64,000 nucleotides of DNA from Chara braunii (lineage: Eukaryota; Streptophyta; Charophyceae; Charales; Characeae), in assembly GCA_003427395.1 (NCBI GenBank), contig BFEA01000525.1, forward strand, positions 144,311 through 208,310, given 5' to 3'. Below are positions 20,420 through 30,960 of this stretch, piece after piece. Position 1 is the first letter of the stretch; each line of letters opens with the position of its first letter. The position numbers were made by a program, and so were the translations under genes. Below the pieces are notes generated by a model. That model worked only from the letters and a program-made list of their open reading frames with translations, was not told the DNA's origin and made no database searches.

Positions 20420-21112
20420 CTTCTGAACTCCGGTTAGCGTTCCAACAGTGCGTGGGTATACCAACTGAACTGCAAAGTTTACAAACCGTTCACTGTGTAT
20501 ACAACTTGTGTGTTCTTAGTCTGTTAGACTCTAAACTGTAAAGTTTCAAACCGTTCACTGTGTACGCAGTTTTAGTCTAGGACTATAAACAGTAAAACTT
20601 TTGTAGAGCTCTAAGTTGTGTAGGCCGTAAAAAAAAGAACAAAAGTGATTGAGCACCCCGAGTAATTCAATTTGTTTTCATTCTGGTGTTCTGATTGTAT
20701 TTGGATTCCCTTCGATCAGCATTTCAACAGCGCGTAGGTGTACCAACTGAACTATGGCCTTTAGGACTGTAAACTGTAAAGTTTGCAAAATGTTCACTGT
20801 GTAAGCACCTTCTGAGTTCGCAGGTTATAGGACTATAAACCTCAAAGTCTACAAACGGTTTACTCTCTGCACAGCTTCTGTGTTTGCAGTTTATAGGACT
20901 ATAAACTTCCAAGTTTGCAAACAGTTCGCTGTGTACGCGGCTCCTAATTTTGGTCTGAACGATTCTTAGCACCCATCTCAATCCAAGGCGCTTGAGGCAT
21001 CTCCGTAGGCTCTGGAACAATCTTGTTGTCCTTGACAAGAGCTCTGGGAGCTAGGAACAAGAGCTCCTGGGCTGCGAAGAATGACCTGGGGGCTCCTAAC
21101 CGCCAGGGCATT
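20420..21112 (+). repeat. Repeats with TATAGGACTATAAAC palindromes
   Basis: Units of about 80 bp carry AGTTTGCAAA-GTTCACTGTGTA and TATAGGACTATAAAC words. A second block follows the satellite insert (21385-21690). Confidence 0.65.
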
Positions 21113-21375
21113 CTTGGCACCCCAAAATTAATTTGACCCCCTTAAGTGAGAATCCGACCCCCTTTTTAATTTTTGGACCCCTCTAGCGGTGGGTCCTAAC
21201 CGCGAGGGCATTCTTGGCACCCCGAAATTAATTTGACCCCCCTTAAGTGACAATCCGACCCCCTTTGTAATTTTTGGAACCCTCTAGCAATGGGTGTTAA
21301 CCGCCAGGGTATTCTTGGCACCCCGAAATTAATTTGACCCCCCTTAAGTTGAAATTCAACCCTCTTGATAATTCG
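21113..21375 (-). repeat. 100 bp satellite, ~2.6 copies, reverse orientation
   Basis: AAATTAATTTGACCCCCTTAAG recurs at 21122, 21222 and 21322 (period 100). This is the reverse complement of the satellite at 53.2-54.0 kb. Confidence 0.9.
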
Positions 21376-21737
21376 ATCAGCATTTCAACAGCGCGTAGGT
21401 GTACCAACTGAACTGTGGCCTTTAGGATTGTAAACTGTAAAGTTTGCAAAATGTTCGTTGTGTACGCACCTTCTGTGTTCGCAGGTTATAGGACTGTAAA
21501 CCTCAAAGTCTACAAACGGTTCACTGTGTGCAAAGCTTCTGTGTTTGCAGTTTTTAGGACTTTAAACTTCAAAGTCTGCAAACTGTTCGCTGTGTACACG
21601 ACTTCTGTGTTCACAGTTTCTAGGACTCTGTCAACCGTTGACTGTGTACACAGGCTCTGTGTTTTCTGTTTTAGGACTTAAAACTGTAAAGTTCCAATGT
21701 TGAGGGAAATGTTGTGTGTGGTTTGTGTAGGAATTCG
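21376..21737 (+). repeat. Palindrome-bearing repeats and acceptor before ParB copy B
   Basis: The same units as 20.42-21.11 kb, ending in the putative acceptor GGTTTGTGTAG at about 21730. The position mirrors the repeat-filled intron ahead of exon 2 in members 1 and 2. Confidence 0.55.
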
Positions 21738-22409
21738 GCTACCTCGTCAAGGGAAAGAAATGTTTTCCCAATCTTCAACAACGTCTCCTCGCTTTTGTGA
21801 GAAGTGGCGAAGGTTGTGGTTCAACGAAAGCGAAGGGAAATCCCTTCACGATGCCTGCTGGGCGTTCAAAGAGGAAGCCAGAAGTGTCGCATACCACTCC
21901 ACCACAACCAGTGGGCGCAACAGACACAAGTCCTGGATTAGAAGAAAAAAGTGAAGATCTTGGCGAAGCCATCGACGTCCTCGAAACACAAGGGGAATGC
22001 TCAACAAAACCTGCATTTGTCGGCGAAGCTCGCTGAAGATGAGGAGTCTGAGGAACTCGCACGTATGTAGAAGGAGTTAGAAGAGATTGCTTCTTAAAAG
22101 GTATCGGAGAACTCCTTTCGTCTCTACATGGACTGTTTGCACAGACCGCGTGAGAACCTGCAGGACCAGAGACCCATCGAGATTCGTGCACCGAACGAGG
22201 TACATGTGCAAACAATCATCGTTTCGCTCAAGAAGAACCCTTTTGGGTGTCCTCTTCCTTTTGTTGGTCCAATCGACCCGGAGGAAGTAAGCACTCTTGA
22301 CGCAGTTGACGAGAAGAAATTGTTGTCCGGTCGTTACAAAGTTTTTGTGTTGGGCGAAGGGCACACAGGCGAAGTTCGGGATTGGCTGCGGTCTTTGTTT
22401 CCAAAGCAC
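21738..22409 (+). pseudogene. ParB-like domain fragment, copy B
   Basis: After the acceptor the frame reads FGYLVKGKKCFPNLQQRLL and later AGRSKRKPEVSHTTPPQPVG. One frameshift in the poly-A run near 21945 breaks the linker. Then comes RPIEIRAPNEVHVQTII, the family word KKNPFGCPLPFVGPIDPEE, and LLSGRYKVFVLGEGHTGEVR. In-frame TAG and TAA occur near 22066-22100. The copy breaks at FPK and runs into a second partial ParB core. Confidence 0.65.
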
Positions 22410-22990
22410 TGTTGACGCTGTTGACGAGCATAGATTGTTGTCCGGTGGTTACAAAGTTTTTGTGTTGGGCGGAGGGCACATACGCCCAACACAACTGCTG
22501 GGGGTTCGAAGAGGAAGCCAGAAGCGTCGCATACCACTCCACCGCATACCAATGGGCGCAGCAGACACTTGTTCTGGGATTAAGAAGAAAAAAGTAAAGA
22601 TCTTGGCGAAGCCATCGACGTCCTCGAAATGCAAAGGGAATACTCAACAAAATCTGCATTTGTCGGCGGAGCTGGATGAAGATGAGGAGTCTGAGGAGCT
22701 CGCACGTATGTGGAAGGAGTGAGAAGAGATTGCTTCTGAAAAGGTATCAGAGAACTCATTTCGTCTCCTCATGGACCGTTTGCACAGACCGCCTGAGAAC
22801 CTGCAGGGCCAGAGACCCCTCGAGATCCGTGCGCCGGACGAGGTACATGTGCAAACAATCATTGCTTCGCTCAAGAAGAACCCTTTTGGGTGTCCTCTTC
22901 CTTTTGTTGGTCTACTGGACCCGGAGGAAGCAAGCACTGTTGACGCAGTTGACGAGTAGAGATTGTTGTCCGGTGGTTACAAAGTGGGCA
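22410..22990 (+). pseudogene. ParB-like domain fragments, chimeric copies C and D
   Basis: A short core (STVDAVDEHRLLSGGYKVFV, then LGGGHIR, 22410-22492) is joined to a new linker start (RRGSQKRRIP, frameshifted). This is followed by a second ParB part with RPLEIRAPDEVHVQTIIASL and STVDAVDE, then a TAG where other copies read Gln. It ends after GGYKV at about 22985. Tandem unequal recombination between copies is the simplest explanation. Confidence 0.6.
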
Positions 22991-23423
22991 CAACTATTGG
23001 AGGAGAAGGAGGATGAGGAGGTGTTCTTTTTACAACCTCTCCTCCTTTCTATCCTCTTCATCCTCTTCATCCTCTTCCTCCTTCTCATCGTCTTCGTTGC
23101 AAATGTTTGTCGTCCGTTGTCTTTAAGGAACTTCATCATCTTCCTTCTCTTCATTTCCACTGCTGCCAACGCGACGTATTACATTTAAATCATTGTCGAA
23201 TGTCAAACCTCTTTGGAGTGCATTGCGACCTAAAGCAAGGGATCAATTTTCTGGAGCAGCTTATTTTTAGGTCTTAGACCAAGTTCCTCCAAGCAAGCTT
23301 GCTTTATGCCCATCGTCTTTTTGAAACCCTTCTCTACAAATGTTTGTCGTCCATCATCTTTTTGAAACCCTTCTCTACAAATGTTTGTCGTCCGTCGTCT
23401 TTTTGAAACCCTTCTCTACAAAG
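22991..23423. repeat. Acidic/Ser-rich low-complexity block and TTTCAAAAAGACGACG repeats
   Basis: CCTCTTCATCCTCTTCCTCC-type repeats (22990-23150) are followed by TTGTCGTCC-TC-TCTTTTTGAAACCC units (23320-23420), as at 18.46-18.87 kb. Confidence 0.6.
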
Positions 23424-24416
23424 CAGTACCAGATTGATCTCCTGTGCCAGAGGATCCAACTACTTGTTTCAAGTATGGTTTATGCCTGTGAATTTGGTCG
23501 GCTGTTAAATGCTGTGATCCCAAGGCATACTGAGGAATTGCATAGCACTGCCGTGAAAGCAATGAACAAAGTTTTGGTATTTAACTCGACGTCATTCCAC
23601 GGGTGGAGCAAAGAGAGCATTGAGTACTGCCTGGATAATATCCGATTCCATCCAAATGTAACTGAGACGATGGTGGCAGGGGCTGTTCTCTCTGCATCAT
23701 CCAGAGGCGTAGCGGGCTCACCATCAAGGGACGACTTGCGAGAAATACTGAAATGTCACGTCAGCCTGGCATTTGTAGAGTCGAGCAGTATGGGTTTGAC
23801 GAGGAAGCCAGAAGCGTCGCATACCACTCCACCGCAACTAGTAGGTGCAGCAGACACAAGTTCAGGGATTAAGAAGAAAAAAGTGAAGATCTTGGTGAAG
23901 CCATCGACGTCCTCGAAACGCAAGGGGAATGCTCAACAAAACCTGCATTTGCTGGCGGAGCTCGCTGATGATGAGGAGTCTGAGGAGCTCGCACGTATGT
24001 GGAAGGAGTTAGAAGAGATTGCTTCTAAAAAGGTATCAGAGAACTCCTTTCATCTCCATATGGACTGTTTGCACAGACCACCTGAGAACTTGGAGGACCA
24101 GAGACCACTCGAGATCCGTGCACCGAACAAGGTACATGTGCAAACAATCATCGCTTCGCTCAAGAAGAACCCTTTTGGGTGTCCTCTTCCTTTTATTGGT
24201 CTGATCGACCCAGAGGAAGCAAGCCCTGTTGACGCAGTTGACGAGCAGAGATTGTTGTCCGGTGGTTATAAAGTCTTTGTGTTGGGCGAAGCGCACACAC
24301 GTGAAGCTCGGGATCGGCTGTGGTCTTGGTTTCCAAAGGTTTCCGCCTTCCAACACTCGAACTGCTATATATACCCAGCCCTCGCTCTGGAAGAACTCTC
24401 TTCATCCTCTTTGTAG
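23424..24416 (+). CDS. ParB-like domain protein fragment, copy E (open, lacks methyltransferase)
   Basis: The longest open ParB-like copy. The open frame begins upstream at 23340 inside a repeat. Recognisable sequence begins after CAAAGCAG with YQIDLLCQRIQLLVSSM, a helical region of about 110 residues. Next are the linker RKPEASHTTPPQLVGAADTS, a Lys-rich stretch and the acidic word DDEESEELARMWKELEE. The ParB-like domain follows: RPLEIRAPNKVHVQTIIASL, KKNPFGCPLPFIGLIDPEEA, LLSGGYKVFVLGEAHTREAR and CYIYPALALEE. It stops at TAG (24414) just after fusion with the same CTCTTCATCCTCTTTG sequence that truncates copy A. The GGGHT core is GEAHT here, so any ParB chemistry is doubtful. Confidence 0.55.
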   Translation, partial: QYQIDLLCQRIQLLVSSMVYACEFGRLLNAVIPRHTEELHSTAVKAMNKVLVFNSTSFHGWSKESIEYCLDNIRFHPNVTETMVAGAVLSASSRGVAGSPSRDDLREILKCHVSLAFVESSSMGLTRKPEASHTTPPQLVGAADTSSGIKKKKVKILVKPSTSSKRKGNAQQNLHLLAELADDEESEELARMWKELEEIASKKVSENSFHLHMDCLHRPPENLEDQRPLEIRAPNKVHVQTIIASLKKNPFGCPLPFIGLIDPEEASPVDAVDEQRLLSGGYKVFVLGEAHTREARDRLWSWFPKVSAFQHSNCYIYPALALEELSSSSL

Positions 24417-24653
24417 TATTGTGAATTGAGTCCACAGTCATTTGGTTTGTTTGTGGTAAGATACTCAACGAGATGAATTAGAAAGATACTTTAGATATCT
24501 GTTAAAAATGTTGGGTTTTGTATAATGTAAACAGATTTTACACATTCTCTCTCTCTCTCTCATCGTTGTCTTTGCCAATTTTTCTGATTGTTTGGGGTTC
24601 GAAGAATCTGCATCTCTTCCCCCTCCCCCCCCCTCCCCTCGCTCTCTTTCTTT
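24417..24653. other. Spacer with (TC)n before gap 2
   Basis: There is no gene. A CT-rich tract (24547-24653) runs into the gap. Confidence 0.6.
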
Positions 24654-24681
24654 NNNNNNNNNNNNNNNNNNNNNNNNNNNN
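24654..24681. other. Assembly gap 2
   Basis: A run of 28 N directly before duplicate A. Confidence 0.99.
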
Positions 24682-24816
24682 TCCGCAAAGATTTAAGATG
24701 GGGAGGGTCACAAGGTGCCTAATGAATAAGACGACATTCGTTGTTTTCAATCCTAAGCCACCAGTACTTGGCCCAGGTTTTGACCTGTCTCTTATACACA
24801 TCTAGATGTGTATAAG

Positions 24817-24880
<64 letters not shown>

Positions 24881-26677
24881 ATGTGCCACCTCCAAAACAG
24901 CTACGCTTGAAAAACACAGATGCACAAACACGACTCACACTGTTCACAGCCGAAAAAACGGTGTGTCATACTATGTGGACTGCTTGTTACTACCTCGTCT
25001 GTATGGCAGTACGTAGTACACAGGCTGGGTAGTACAGTGCAGGGTAGGTGGCTGTTGGTGAATGGGGTAGATGATCCAATTTGGATGATGCTATGTGAGT
25101 TGAGCTGCGGGACACAACCTGTCCTCTGAGTTCCCAAAAAACAGAAGCCAAAGACAACATCCTATCCAGCCAATCTAATAATTGGTGGAAATCGTTTTTT
25201 TTTTTTTTTTTTTTTTGGAAAGGTTCGATATATATTATCAATAAAACTTTGGGACAAGCCCGAGGACCTCCCAATTCGACCCGGAGTTATCCTGGCAGCC
25301 TCAGCCAGTTTCGCTTACGAGCTCAGCTCGAAGACCCACCAACCATTTTAGATTAAAACTTCTATTGCTGGAAACCGGGTCCAACGTCCCTTGCTAATTC
25401 ACAAAAGGCTTCCTAAATAAGCGTCAAAGCTCTTGCAAAAATGATTGTCTATGCAGTCTGGAGGTACTAAATTTGTTTCGATCAAAATCCTCCTCATTGG
25501 CCTACTAGTATACTTTACCATCAGAGGAATCAGAGAGCTCTTTTAAGATCCAGCCTTGAACTATGAATCTTGGGTGTCTGACAACCATTTGCAAATTTTT
25601 AGCTTTCCTTCAGCATTGAAGAAAGGCAGTCTTCCCTCCTTGGCCCAGGCTCTAACAAGTCTGATAATGTTCCTACTTAGGCCATCTGCTCGTATTATCC
25701 TTCTGATCCCCTGTCTGACTTGTTGTTGTTGCTGCTGTAGGGAGATTTCTTCACCTCTGAAGACCTTCGCGTTTTTGGCTTTCCAAATAGCCTCCATTAA
25801 TACCTTCCTGCAGCACAGAGCAACGTAGCCCCAACCTCCTGAGTAGTGGAACCCCTGCGGAAGTAAGCCTGTAAGCATCCAGGGGTCCGACCACTCTAGT
25901 GTCTCTCTTGAAATTCTCCTGCAGTGCTCCTTCCACCACTTTAGTAACTCGGCTGCCCGCGGGCAGTGTAAGCATAGATGAATCGCATTTTTCCAGGCCC
26001 AGTTGCAACGCAGGCAAGTCGTGGAGATTTTCATTCCCTTTGAGGACAACCACATTGTTGTGGCTGTCACCAACAGGGACTGAAGCCATATTATGCTAGC
26101 ATGCTTTTGGGCTGGGATCTTTGTGAGGGCTTTCCAGAAGTTCCACAGACCCTGATCAGTGACCCCTCCTATTTGCTGGCAGTCGGCACGCTGCCGGGCC
26201 AGGGAAGTAGCAGTTTTCTTCAACTTTTCTTGTTGGCTCATAAAACCCATCTTTGGTTTATACTGAGCAAGTGGGGTAAGGCATGTATGTCCTTCCCATC
26301 CCACGGCCAGTGGTTCCATCCTCAAGTGCTTTGCTGCTCCCAGGTCGGTGGCCACTTCTCTACCATGCTGGGCCTTTTGGATGAATACCCTGGCCTCCTC
26401 CAATTGCCCGATGTCCTGAATCAAAACATTTTCCTCCACCAGCTTCAGGCTTCTCATGCTATTGGGCCCGTTAGTAATGCGCCAGCTTTCAGCCCTTACT
26501 CCCTTATCCTGATTTGAACCTGTTATGCGTAGCACCCGACCTAGCTGGCTTGGCTGGTTATTAGTTTGAAGCCACGTCCCGAGTTGATGTTCTGCATTTG
26601 AAAGTAACAAATTTACCCATCTTCTAGGGATGGCCTTGATGAGGGCCTCCCTGTGAGCCTACACATTGTGGAGGCGA
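24682..26677. repeat. Exact 1996 bp duplicate, copy A (probable assembly artefact)
   Basis: The segment matches 28965-30960 at a constant offset of 4283, including microsatellite and poly-T lengths. No difference was seen on reading. Copy A begins at a gap edge and copy B ends at a lone N (30961). Identical microsatellite lengths argue against an old duplication. Confidence 0.85.
24785..24819. other. Tn5/Nextera mate-pair junction adapter (library contamination), copy A
   Basis: The 19 bp Tn5 mosaic-end sequence CTGTCTCTTATACACATCT is followed at once by 16 bases of its reverse complement AGATGTGTATAAGAGA, then by (TC)n. This is the known Nextera circularisation junction and not genomic DNA. 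Confidence 0.95.
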
Positions 26678-27132
26678 GGGAGCTTTCTTCTCAGTTGCGG
26701 CAGGTCTAAGAAATCTGACCAACCGTCACCCCTTATGTCCTGAATCTGCAGAACTCCTTTCTTCACCCAGGCCTTGCCAAAACCTCCCCGAATATCCATT
26801 GTAGAAAACTGCAAACCGTCTTCCTACAAAATCTCCCGGTTTTCGAGGAGTTGTTGATTCTAAATTTCATGTTTTGTCTTTGGCAGTTGCTGTTTACCGG
26901 ACCTGACCTTGTTCCATGCCCCCATGATGCCCTTTCAAAGTCGAGATTTAGATCGGCGGTTCCCAAAAGAAGGCAGCAACATACATAGCCAAACTTTTGA
27001 ATGATCCTCCAGTCCCCACTCTGTCTTTAGAATATATTCTGCCAGGTCCATCCAAAGCTTCATGCCTGTTTCCTTCATTGCATGTACCGGCCATTTGGCC
27101 AACAGTGCCACATTTTGCTGTATCGGATACAT
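25561..27132 (-). pseudogene. LINE-type reverse transcriptase C-terminal fragment (zinc-knuckle region), copy A
   Basis: The minus strand encodes the tail of a plant non-LTR retrotransposon ORF2. It has W-(x)-LWNFWKALTKIPAQKHASII, then a run ending LSSKGM, and the zinc knuckle C-LRC-NWAWKNAIHLCLHCPRA (C-x2-C...H-x4-C pattern), followed by W-W. This matches the reverse-transcriptase zinc-binding region. The uninterrupted part covers 25561-26610. Upstream sequence to about 27132 is related but has stops. There is no reverse transcriptase core in the window. The element is 5' truncated, as is usual for LINEs. Confidence 0.75.
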
Positions 27133-27190
27133 TTTGCTGTACCGGATACATTTTGCTGTACCGGATACATTTTACTGGGTTAAAAGGGTA
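27103..27190. repeat. ~23 bp tandem repeat
   Basis: About four copies of ATACATTTTGCTGTACCGG. Confidence 0.85.
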
Positions 27191-27569
27191 CATTTGGACT
27201 CATGTTTTCTCAATTTTTTTTTGTTGAAATTAACAAGGAAATTCAAGGTGCCCCTCAGCCAAAAGTCGTTTGTATTGCAATTTTACACAACATATTTTTT
27301 TTCGAATTTTTGTCCAGGCTACCAGAGTGGCCAGGGATCACTTGCCCGGTCGGGTCAAAATAATTAAAAAAACTACAAATATATCAAATATTTTTTTAGT
27401 TTATTTTTTATTTTATTTTTGGTAAAGAATTTCGATGTGACCCTGAGGCAAAAGTTGTTCAGTTTCTTTTTCTGCATAATGCAGTGAACATGAATATGGA
27501 CGAAGCACAGAAATTCAAATTGCAAAATCACACTAAAGTCTGAGTAGTAAAAGCAAGAGCAGATAACAC
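27191..27569. other. AT-rich spacer
   Basis: Two diverged copies of an AATTCAAGGTGCCCCTCAGCC-like segment with poly-T flanks (27238 and about 27427). No gene is seen. Confidence 0.45.
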
Positions 27570-28186
27570 AATGGAGCCGCGGCTGATGTATGGGTCAAGT
27601 AATGGTGGTCCAAAGCAGTAGTCTCCTCCTCTAGGCCACACTGGGGTTTCCGTAAAGAAGCACGAACGAAGAGCAAAATTAGTAGGTGTGTCTTTACAAC
27701 GCACCCAGAGTGTGTCGAACCTTTAAGAACTAGGCACGTACGGAGAGAGATTTTTGTTATCATCACGAAATGAATGAGATGCGAGAAAAGATTTCTGTAA
27801 ATAATAATTGCTCTCTCTTTCTTATTCTCTCTTGTTCTCTTATATGTCAAAAAAACAAAGAACTGCACAATCCACATGAAAATGTTCCTCTCAGTGGGAT
27901 GACTATGTGCATACTGACCCTCCCATATCCCATCTGTTTAATATGAATATAACAGGTGCCTTCGAATTGGAACTTGGAGGATGTGTTCTTGCAGGATGAC
28001 GGTCAGTAGGTGCTTATTAAAATTGCCACATTGTGTGTGTTCAATAGAAGGAAATAAGCACCTGCCGACCACAGTTGTATTTTTGCCAAAAAAATTAGAA
28101 AATGAACAGGGTCATTAGGTGCTTGCAATTTCATTATGGAGATATGTCATTTAAATGCGGTCGGTAGGTGCCTATGAAAATTGCCA

Positions 28187-28195
<9 letters not shown>
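27570..28195 (+). repeat. Diverged repeat R1 (pairs with 31.03-31.5 kb), carrying a hairpin
   Basis: The same order of words occurs in both copies: AAGCAGTAGTCTCCTCCTCT, CTTATTCTCTCTTG, AAAGAACTGCACA, TCTCAGTGGGATGA, CATCTGTTTAATATGAAT, GGAGGATGTGTTC, and then the GGTC-GTAGGTGC hairpin (28001-28070). The copies differ clearly, so this duplication is old, unlike the adjacent exact one. Confidence 0.75.
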
Positions 28196-28219
<24 letters not shown>

Positions 28220-28739
28220 AGCGATCGATTGATCGATTGAATGAAAATAAAAAGATTTTTTGATTTCAAAAATGGAATGTGGTCGGTAGCTGATAACTAA
28301 TGTAAAGACAATCAATGTTCCGAAAGGCAAATTTGTATGCACCTATCGACCACCACTTATTATGTTGCACTATATGCTCCGAGCCATAGAAACGATGAAT
28401 TGAGGACCATTTAGGAGACGGAAGCGGAGAATCGCGAAGCCACAACTCAACAACATGGTTTTCATCTCTCTCTCTCTCTTTCTCTCTCTAGCGAGCGAGC
28501 GATCGATCGATCGAACGAAAATAGAAAGATTTTTCGATTTCATAAAAGAAACGTGGTCGGTAGGTGCACACTAATATGTAGAGAATCAATGTTCTGAAAG
28601 ACAAATTTGTATGCACCTACCGACCACCACTTATTATGTTGCGTTACATGCTCCGAGCCACATAAACGATGAAACGAAATTCTATTTAGGAGACGGATGC
28701 AGAGAATCGCTAAGGCACAAGTCAAAGACATGATTTTCA

Positions 28740-28832
<93 letters not shown>

Positions 28833-28843
28833 TCTGAAGTGAA
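28196..28843 (+). repeat. Two units of the ~290 bp hairpin repeat
   Basis: Units carry the hairpin (28271-28357 and 28551-28631), a GATCGATCGA/GCGAGCGAGCG block, a TCTCTCTC run, AAACGATGAA and AATCGC-AAG-CACAA-TCAA. They are the same repeat as the array at 61.1-63.2 kb. A long (TC)n follows (28743-28828). Confidence 0.85.
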
Positions 28844-29067
28844 GTTAAGAACCTCAATGTTACTTGGAGTAATATCACTCTGGGTGGGGTTGGTAGCTAC
28901 TTGCCAAGCCTCAACAATAATATGTATGCAATGTCTATAAAGCAGGCACCTACCTCAATTCTTTTCCGCAAAGATTTAAGATGGGGAGGGTCACAAGGTG
29001 CCTAATGAATAAGACGACATTCGTTGTTTTCAATCCTAAGCCACCAGTACTTGGCCCAGGTTTTGAC

Positions 29068-29099
29068 CTGTCTCTTATACACATCTAGATGTGTATAAG

Positions 29100-29102
<3 letters not shown>
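29068..29102. other. Tn5/Nextera mate-pair junction adapter (library contamination), copy B
   Basis: Same adapter junction as at 24785-24819. Confidence 0.95.
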
Positions 29103-29163
<61 letters not shown>

Positions 29164-29843
29164 ATGTGCCACCTCCAAAACAGCTACGCTTGAAAAACAC
29201 AGATGCACAAACACGACTCACACTGTTCACAGCCGAAAAAACGGTGTGTCATACTATGTGGACTGCTTGTTACTACCTCGTCTGTATGGCAGTACGTAGT
29301 ACACAGGCTGGGTAGTACAGTGCAGGGTAGGTGGCTGTTGGTGAATGGGGTAGATGATCCAATTTGGATGATGCTATGTGAGTTGAGCTGCGGGACACAA
29401 CCTGTCCTCTGAGTTCCCAAAAAACAGAAGCCAAAGACAACATCCTATCCAGCCAATCTAATAATTGGTGGAAATCGTTTTTTTTTTTTTTTTTTTTTTG
29501 GAAAGGTTCGATATATATTATCAATAAAACTTTGGGACAAGCCCGAGGACCTCCCAATTCGACCCGGAGTTATCCTGGCAGCCTCAGCCAGTTTCGCTTA
29601 CGAGCTCAGCTCGAAGACCCACCAACCATTTTAGATTAAAACTTCTATTGCTGGAAACCGGGTCCAACGTCCCTTGCTAATTCACAAAAGGCTTCCTAAA
29701 TAAGCGTCAAAGCTCTTGCAAAAATGATTGTCTATGCAGTCTGGAGGTACTAAATTTGTTTCGATCAAAATCCTCCTCATTGGCCTACTAGTATACTTTA
29801 CCATCAGAGGAATCAGAGAGCTCTTTTAAGATCCAGCCTTGAA

Positions 29844-30960
29844 CTATGAATCTTGGGTGTCTGACAACCATTTGCAAATTTTTAGCTTTCCTTCAGCATT
29901 GAAGAAAGGCAGTCTTCCCTCCTTGGCCCAGGCTCTAACAAGTCTGATAATGTTCCTACTTAGGCCATCTGCTCGTATTATCCTTCTGATCCCCTGTCTG
30001 ACTTGTTGTTGTTGCTGCTGTAGGGAGATTTCTTCACCTCTGAAGACCTTCGCGTTTTTGGCTTTCCAAATAGCCTCCATTAATACCTTCCTGCAGCACA
30101 GAGCAACGTAGCCCCAACCTCCTGAGTAGTGGAACCCCTGCGGAAGTAAGCCTGTAAGCATCCAGGGGTCCGACCACTCTAGTGTCTCTCTTGAAATTCT
30201 CCTGCAGTGCTCCTTCCACCACTTTAGTAACTCGGCTGCCCGCGGGCAGTGTAAGCATAGATGAATCGCATTTTTCCAGGCCCAGTTGCAACGCAGGCAA
30301 GTCGTGGAGATTTTCATTCCCTTTGAGGACAACCACATTGTTGTGGCTGTCACCAACAGGGACTGAAGCCATATTATGCTAGCATGCTTTTGGGCTGGGA
30401 TCTTTGTGAGGGCTTTCCAGAAGTTCCACAGACCCTGATCAGTGACCCCTCCTATTTGCTGGCAGTCGGCACGCTGCCGGGCCAGGGAAGTAGCAGTTTT
30501 CTTCAACTTTTCTTGTTGGCTCATAAAACCCATCTTTGGTTTATACTGAGCAAGTGGGGTAAGGCATGTATGTCCTTCCCATCCCACGGCCAGTGGTTCC
30601 ATCCTCAAGTGCTTTGCTGCTCCCAGGTCGGTGGCCACTTCTCTACCATGCTGGGCCTTTTGGATGAATACCCTGGCCTCCTCCAATTGCCCGATGTCCT
30701 GAATCAAAACATTTTCCTCCACCAGCTTCAGGCTTCTCATGCTATTGGGCCCGTTAGTAATGCGCCAGCTTTCAGCCCTTACTCCCTTATCCTGATTTGA
30801 ACCTGTTATGCGTAGCACCCGACCTAGCTGGCTTGGCTGGTTATTAGTTTGAAGCCACGTCCCGAGTTGATGTTCTGCATTTGAAAGTAACAAATTTACC
30901 CATCTTCTAGGGATGGCCTTGATGAGGGCCTCCCTGTGAGCCTACACATTGTGGAGGCGA
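29844..30960 (-). pseudogene. LINE-type zinc-knuckle fragment, copy B
   Basis: Identical 349-codon frame to copy A, cut off at the N at 30961. Confidence 0.7.

Larger units (their letters stand above)
28965..30960. repeat. Exact 1996 bp duplicate, copy B
   Basis: See copy A (24682-26677). Copy B is preceded by apparently unique sequence and ends at a single N, after which the sequence diverges. Confidence 0.85.

Noticed and set aside
24719-24931. Small frames across 24.7-24.9 kb (and 29.0-29.2 kb) containing SLIHI or VYKRQ words
   Set aside because: These peptides are translations of the Nextera adapter and the (TC)n run.
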